Assembly: GCF_000499385.1 (NCBI RefSeq)
Contig: NW_013654618.1
Coordinates: 232,501 to 245,049 of the forward strand
DNA from: Eimeria necatrix
Lineage: Eukaryota; Apicomplexa; Conoidasida; Eucoccidiorida; Eimeriidae
Length of the DNA stretch: 12,549 bases
Reading direction: 5' to 3'
Shown: one piece after another, positions 8,104-12,549 of the stretch
Position numbering within the stretch: the first letter of the stretch is position 1
Layout of the letters: every line of letters starts with the position of its first letter
Program-made: the position numbers and the translations under genes
The notes under the pieces: generated by a model
Told to the model about the DNA's origin: nothing
The model's database searches: none
What the model saw: the letters and a program-made list of their open reading frames with translations, nothing else

Positions 8104-8219
8104 GAGGGAGCTGAGTAGTTGCTGCTGCTGCTGGAGAGCAGCAGCAAGTAAAAATAATAACAAATGGCGAGATAATTGGGTAAAAAATAAACAATAAATA
8201 ACAAGAAATGATAAATAAC

Positions 8220-8250
<31 letters not shown>

Positions 8251-8261
8251 TGCTGCTGCTG
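7971..8261. other. 3' flank of the helicase gene with two CAG/CTG inverted repeats
   Basis: Two hairpin-forming blocks: CAG copies followed directly by CTG copies at 8012-8060, and at 8220-8261, the latter touching the helicase stop codon. Between them 8150-8219 is A-rich (AAAAATAATAACAAATGG, AATAAACAATAAATAACAAG). No gene is supported apart from the weak candidate ORF overlapping its left part. Confidence 0.5.
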
Positions 8262-8546
8262 CTAAGCAGACTCTTCCTTGAGGACAGATTTCATTCGGGC
8301 GCAGATTTGCTCGACGAAGGGCAGCAGCAGCTCGACTTTGGTGCTGCAGCCGCCCTGCTGCTGCTGCTGCTGCTGCTGCAGCAGCAGCAGCCCCTTGCTC
8401 AGCCGGCTCAAAGACAACACGAAGTGCTGCAGCAGCAGCCACAGCTGCTCCGGAGGAACTCCATTTTCGTTGACAACTCTGGCGAGTTTTCCATGAACAT
8501 AAAGATCGCTGAGGTAGCTGTTGGCAGCAAGCAGCTCCGTGGTGCG

Positions 8547-8607
<61 letters not shown>

Positions 8608-8815
8608 GCGGGCGGCGTGAAGCGCGGCAGCCGCAGCAGCGCAGCAGCAGCTCTTGCTGCTGCTAAGGTTTCTTTTGGAAATGGCAAAGACACTTCAATG
8701 TTGTCTTCCAAAACCTCCAAAGACACTCCAACTTCTTCATCCCGCATGCAACCCAAAGCCCCAAACGGCGACTGCAGGCTGAACCCGTGCACCTGCAGCA
8801 AGACACCCTCGCAAA

Positions 8816-8871
<56 letters not shown>

Positions 8872-9288
8872 CCCTTTTGCGTTGCTGCCAATGCTGCTGC
8901 TCTTGTGTTGCTGCTGCTGCTGCTGCTGCTGCTGTTGACCCTTTTGCGTACGTGCTAATGCTGTGCTCTTGTGTTGCTGCTGCTGCTGCTGCTTTTGTGT
9001 TGTTGCTGCTGCTGCTCTTGTTTTGCTACTGCTGCTGCTGCTCTTGTTTTGCTCCTGTTGCTGTTGTTGCTGCTGCTACTGCTGCTGTTGCTGTTGCTGT
9101 GTTGCTGCTGTTGTTGCTGCTGCTCTTCACGATTGTGTGCATCATATGCAGCGACAAAAACCTGGAAATTATATTTAATTAGTTTTAATAAATTAAGAAA
9201 ATAAAACTATTTGAATTATATCTTTTTATTTGCAGCAACTTCTCCCCTACCGTCTCTTTGTACTCCTCCAGCAGCGTCTTGCTCCCTC

Positions 9289-9334
<46 letters not shown>

Positions 9335-9456
9335 TTCAGGATTAGCTCCGAAGTACAAACCCGTAAATGGCAAAGAAACATCTTTTGCTGTCCAGCCCTT
9401 TTGCCCCCGAAGTGCATTTGCTGCTGCAGCCAAACAGCTGTATGTACTCCGCAGCG

Positions 9457-9495
<39 letters not shown>

Positions 9496-9647
9496 GAGTT
9501 AATTCCAAATATTTAGTTCTTGAGATTTATCTTTTAGACAAACAATATATATAATAAATGATAAACAATAAATAAAAATAAATAATAATGGAATAAATAG
9601 CAAATAAACAAAATTACAAACAAGTGCAAATAAGGGGAGGCAGCAGC

Positions 9648-9679
<32 letters not shown>

Positions 9680-10187
9680 TCGCGGTCTGCGTGTCCAATT
9701 TGCAAAAAGTAAAAAGGGAAAAATGAATTAAATTTGAAGGATTAAATGAGAGAAGTAAAAAGAGGAATTAGTTGTTTATTTTGAATTAATTTAGGACTTA
9801 AAATGCTGCATTTAAAGATCCAATTTGTGAAAATAAATGAATTTAATTTAAAATTATTTTACCATTTGATAAAAAGCCTCAACAGCTATTTGAGCATCTC
9901 TTGGCAGCTTCGGGCTGAAGGGTCTGATAGATTCTGCTGCTTGCTGCTGCAGGTTTGCTGCAGCAAGTTCTGCTGCTGCTGCTTCCCGGCCTGCAGCAGC
10001 AGCAGCAGCTCGCGCGCGATGCCGCGCTGCTGCGCGCCGCTGCAGCAGCAGCTGCTGCAGCACGAAATTCGACTGCACTTTGCTGCTGCTGCTCGGGTCG
10101 CAGCAAATGCACAGCAGCTGCAGCAGCAAACGTTCCTTCTCCCCGCTGCTCCGCTGCGGGTCTGCTGCTATGTCCTCCAAACAACCT

Positions 10188-10242
<55 letters not shown>

Positions 10243-10619
10243 TGCGAATTTTGCTTCTGTTGCTGTTTCTCCGCAGCTAACGTATACATTATATATATAT
10301 TGTATCTTTGTGCATACACAAATATAAATATAAATATAATATAAATATAAAATATAAATATAAATATAAATATAAATATAATATAAATATAAATATTAAA
10401 TATAAATATAAATTAGAATATAAATATAAATATAAGAATATGTACAAATGCAAATAGCTGCAACGCACAAATTTGCAGCTGATGCCCAGCAGCGGCAAAC
10501 AAAGAAAGTTAAACAAAATAAAATAAAAAAAAAAATAAATAAAAATAATAAAAATAAAAATAAATAAAGAGCAACAAAAAGCAGATAAAGGGCATTATGG
10601 CCAACAAGGAGGAAGCAAA

Positions 10620-10662
<43 letters not shown>

Positions 10663-10818
10663 GCCTGCTAGCAGCAAGAAGAGCAGCAGCACCGCGCCGC
10701 TGCCGTTCTCGTAAAGCAGCTCCGCAATAAATCCAAAAATGTTTAAACCACAATCTTCCTCAGTGTGCACAAAGCGAGCCAGAAGCCCAGAGCGCAGCAG
10801 CAAATCTGAAGTGAACCT

Positions 10819-10860
<42 letters not shown>

Positions 10861-11204
10861 ACACTTCGACAGCAGTGCAAGCAGCAGCAGCAGCACTGCC
10901 ACCCCCCGCAGCAGCATCAGCAGCTGTAGCACTCTAAAGAGCACCACCAGCAGCAGCATGAGCAGTAGCAGCAGCATGAGCAGCAGCAGCAGCAGCATGA
11001 GCAGCAGCAGCAGCAGCAGCAGACCTGACGTGGTATCTGATGTGGAACCTGAGGACCTGGAGCTGCTCTTCAGAAGGCATTTTGTTGGAAGCAGAAAGAG
11101 AAAATAAAGGATTTAAAAAAAGTCTTTTGAAAGCAGCATCAAGTTGCTGCTCGAAGGCCCCCCGAGCCTCCAGCTGCGAATTCAGACGCAGAGTCCTCAA
11201 GCCT

Positions 11205-11246
<42 letters not shown>

Positions 11247-11960
11247 GCCAAAGCCGCAATCAAGGAGCAGCTAGCTAGCTAGCTAGCTAGCTAGCTAGCC
11301 TGCTGTGTGCCTAGCTAGGCAACTGTGTGGCTAGCTACCGAGCTGCCTGGCCAGCTAGCCGGCTACCTTGCTAGTTAGCTAGCTACCCAACTAGCTAGCT
11401 ACCTAGCTAGCTGACTAGCTAGCTGGCTAGCTAGCTGGCTACCTGGTTAGCTAGCTGGCTAGCTAGCTGGCTAGCTAGTTAAGTGCATCTGGGCATTGGC
11501 GTTCAAATAGGCTGCGACTCCTTCCGAGCTAACGGCAGTCTAGACTCTAGCGAGCTCCATCTGGCCAGCTAGCTAGCCTAGCTAGCCAGCTAGCTAGCCA
11601 GATAGCTAGCCAGCTAGCCAGCTAGCTAGCCGGCTAGCTAGCCAGCTAGCTAGCCGGCTAGCTAGCCAGCCAGCTAGCCAGCTATTTAAGTAGCTGCCTG
11701 ACGAGCCAGCCACCAAGCCAGCTAGCCAGCTAGCTAGCCAGCTAGTTAAGTAGCTGGCCAGCTAGCCAGCTGGCCAGCTAGCTAGCTAGCTAGCTAGCTA
11801 GCTGTGCGAGCTCACAGAGCATGGGGGTGACGGGGAATTCTCCGGAGAAGAGGGGCAGGCGGGCCTCCAAAAGGCGATTAATTCTCTTCAATGGAACTTC
11901 CCAAAATATAATGTGGCCCTCAGCGTCGTAGCCGCGGCCGGGTGCGCGGCCCCCGGCCTG

Positions 11961-12018
<58 letters not shown>

Positions 12019-12153
12019 GGTGAAAGCGGAGCAGCAGCAGGAGTAGTAGCAGCAGCAGCAGCGCACCGGTAGAGAAGCCCTAGCAGCAGGAGTAGCAGCA
12101 GAAGCAGCAGCATGAGAAGCGAAAAGAATAGTACCCGCAGCAGCAGCAGCAGC

Positions 12154-12187
<34 letters not shown>

Positions 12188-12479
12188 GCTGCAGCACGAG
12201 AAGGAAGAGTAGAAGAGCGGCGAAAAGCCGGGAGCGCATGCTCTAAAAAGTGGAGTGAGCAGCAGAAGAGCAGAAGGTCTTAAATGCAGAAAAAAGAATA
12301 AAAAGAATAAAAATAATAAAAAGAATAAACGAAAAAAGAAAAAGAATAAAAGAATTACTTGTTTGAACATTGTGGGAGTCAGAGCCAAAGCGTCGCCAGC
12401 AAAAACTGCAGAGCGGCACGGCAAGTTCATTCCCAGCGCCAGCGCGTGGGTGCAAATTATGATCCTCAGAAATCCCCAT
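8262..12479 (-). CDS. DDX60-type Ski2-like DExH RNA helicase, C-terminal part (5' incomplete)
   Basis: Seven exons on the minus strand (12359-12479, 11816-11957, 11025-11202, 10665-10816, 9863-10185, 9251-9457, 8262-9161) join in phase at every junction. In order they give helicase motif V (GMNLPCRSAVFAGDALALTP), a motif VI region (FKQ joined to AGGRAPGRGYD), the HIIFWEVPLKRINRL segment and a winged-helix-like C-terminal block (HVRFTSDLLLRSGLLARFV; FIAELLYENGSGAVLLLF). Then come DVSLPFTGLYFGANPED and the end, LLAANSYLSDLYVHGKLARV with QLWLLLQHFVLSLSRL. By memory these match, in order, the C-terminus of human DDX60 and its fungal relatives; no alignment was run. DDX60 proteins are RNA helicases (antiviral or ribosome-linked in animals); the role in a protist is unknown. 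Gln and Ser tracts are inserted at 9301-9330, 8821-8870 and 8550-8604. Oddities: motif VI changes, a GC donor, and an in-frame TAG at 8955-8957. The N-terminal ATPase motifs lie beyond the window. Confidence 0.85.
8872..8975 (-). repeat. Imperfect duplication inside the last helicase exon
   Basis: Bases 8872-8909 and 8939-8975 are two copies of a 37-38 base segment (plus strand CCCTTTTGCGT...CTCTTGTGTT) separated by a CTG tract, with a degenerate third copy near 8991. The right copy is one base shorter and carries substitutions. Read on the minus strand, the left copy gives NTRAAALAATQKGQ in frame and the right copy gives NTRAQH then TAG. Confidence 0.7.
9162..9250 (-). other. Helicase intron, 89 bases, A/T-rich
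   Basis: Donor GAGACG|GTAGGG, acceptor ATAATTTCCAG|GTTTTT, phase 0/0. The upstream exon ends GGSKTLLEEYKET and the downstream begins VFVAAYDAHNREE. Unlike most introns here it has no CTG tract at its 3' end. Confidence 0.65.
9458..9862 (-). other. Helicase intron, 405 bases
   Basis: Donor CAAATG|GTAAAATAA, acceptor CTGCTGCCAG|GCGCTG, phase 0/0. The upstream exon ends LPRDAQIAVEAFYQM and the downstream begins ALRSTYSCLAAAANAL. It is mostly A/T with an internal CTG run (9651-9677) and about twelve CTG copies against the acceptor. A GGACACGCAG site near 9685 could in principle define a microexon; I see no protein support for one. Confidence 0.7.
10186..10664 (-). other. Helicase intron, 479 bases, GC-AG type
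   Basis: Donor TAGCAG|GCAAGC, acceptor GCTGCAG|GTTGTT, phase 1/1. This joins LYENGSGAVLLLFLLLAG to CLEDIAADPQRSSGEKE in frame and in the order expected from DDX60 relatives. No GT donor nearby gives the same result. The intron starts with GCAAG and 13 CAG copies and ends with about 17 CTG copies, so its two ends are complementary. The middle is A/T-rich with an ATAAAT-type tandem array. Confidence 0.7.
10318..10440. repeat. ATAAAT-type A/T microsatellite
   Basis: About 120 bases of tandem ATAAAT with occasional ATATAA variants and one TTAGAA interruption, inside a helicase intron. It is free of G and C except for one G per interruption. Confidence 0.9.
10817..11024 (-). other. Helicase intron, 208 bases
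   Basis: Donor ACGTCAG|GTCTGCTG, acceptor GCTGCAG|GTTCAC, phase 2/2, joining FHIRYHV to RFTSDLLLRSG. CTG copies start two bases into the intron and a second run of about 13 ends it. The donor is the same GTCTGCTG type as that of intron 1 of the plus-strand gene. Confidence 0.7.
11203..11815 (-). other. Helicase intron, 613 bases, filled by a GCTA array
   Basis: Donor ATGCTCT|GTGAGC (near consensus), acceptor CTGCTCAG|GCTTG, phase 1/1, joining FSGEFPVTPML to CLRTLRLNSQLEARG. Bases 11270-11803 are the GCTA repeat, and about 13 CTG copies precede the acceptor. Confidence 0.75.
11270..11803. repeat. GCTA tetranucleotide array inside the helicase intron
   Basis: Same family and same variants (GCTAGCCA, GCTGGCTA, GTTAGCTA) as the intergenic array at 6417-7561, about 530 bases, with one unique island at 11482-11560. 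The ends are the purest GCTA runs (11270-11299 and 11778-11803). Confidence 0.95.
11958..12358 (-). other. Helicase intron, 401 bases
   Basis: Donor AAACAA|GTAATTC, acceptor CTGCTTCAG|GCCGGG, phase 0/0, placed exactly between the FKQ and AGGRAPGRGYD halves of motif VI. The 5' third is T-rich on the minus strand. The middle has a (CAG)n-(CTG)n hairpin block (12137-12197 on the plus strand). The 3' end is a long CTG run touching the acceptor. Confidence 0.7.
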
Positions 12480-12549
12480 CTGAAGCGGAAAATAACTCAA
12501 TTATTTCCCAAAATAAATCATTTAATTCATTTAATTATCCAAAATAATG
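12480..12549 (-). other. 3' end of a helicase intron cut by the window edge
   Basis: A/T-rich on both strands, ending on the minus strand in GAGTTATTTTCCGCTTCAG just before the motif V exon at 12479. The donor and all upstream exons, including the ATPase motifs, are outside the window. The motif V exon is entered with one base completing a split codon. Confidence 0.65.

Noticed and set aside
8278..9204. Several plus-strand ORFs of poly-Leu, poly-Cys and poly-Ala
   Set aside because: Shadows of the Gln/Ser tracts in the last helicase exon on the minus strand.
10739..11107. Plus-strand ORF of 122 residues, Ser-rich, starting MFKPQSSSVCTKR and ending HFVGSRKRK
   Set aside because: It is antisense to two helicase exons and the intron between them. 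Those exons match DDX60 order and splice phase, and most of this ORF is AGC-repeat Ser, which is open by chance.
12359..12547. Plus ORF of 62 residues starting MFEHCGSQSQSVASK
   Set aside because: Antisense to the motif V exon of the helicase and to the A/T-rich intron beside it.

Overview
The window looks like a piece of a coccidian apicomplexan nuclear genome, most probably Eimeria. The evidence is compositional: trinucleotide CAG/CTG runs occur every few hundred bases on both strands and give poly-Gln, poly-Ala and poly-Ser tracts inside otherwise normal proteins. GC-rich coding blocks alternate with A/T-only introns and spacers, and the genes contain short introns. There are no bacterial signals (no Shine-Dalgarno-led operons, rRNA, tRNA or CRISPR). 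Organism assignment is inference. Most long open frames here are artefacts, because (CAG)n has no stop codon in any of six frames. I therefore relied on non-repeat islands, splice-site phase and family similarity.

Layout. (1) 2-1627, plus strand: 3' part of a Gln/Glu-rich coiled-coil protein whose start lies upstream. (2) About 2085-3171, plus strand: several exon-like islands (best at 2318-2682 and 2885-2967) that may be later exons of the first gene or a small separate gene; the model is not settled. (3) 3475-6422, plus strand: a three-exon gene (3475-5326, 5628-5701, 5916-6422) whose phases join perfectly into an 810-residue Ala/Gln-rich acidic protein with a basic C-terminus, family unknown. 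(4) 6417-7561: a 1.1-kb degenerate GCTA tetranucleotide array between convergent genes, then an A/T block with direct repeats (7600-7745) and a cluster of GGGGCCCC palindromes (7804-7970). (5) 8262-12479, minus strand: the C-terminal part of a DDX60-type Ski2-like DExH helicase. I assembled it from seven exons whose phases all agree: 12359-12479, 11816-11957, 11025-11202, 10665-10816, 9863-10185, 9251-9457 and 8262-9161. The N-terminal helicase core lies beyond the right edge.

The two assembled genes converge on the GCTA/GGGGCCCC spacer and I see no functional link between them. The most striking pattern is a strand rule. Exons carry the repeat as CAG, giving Gln, Ser or Ala in sense. Introns carry it as CTG, usually directly against the 3' splice site: 7 of the 9 introns with a visible acceptor end in (CTG)n plus a few bases and AG. 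Other unusual points are a GC-AG intron with CAG at its start and CTG at its end, an altered helicase motif VI, one in-frame TAG in the last helicase exon, and a second GCTA array filling a helicase intron.
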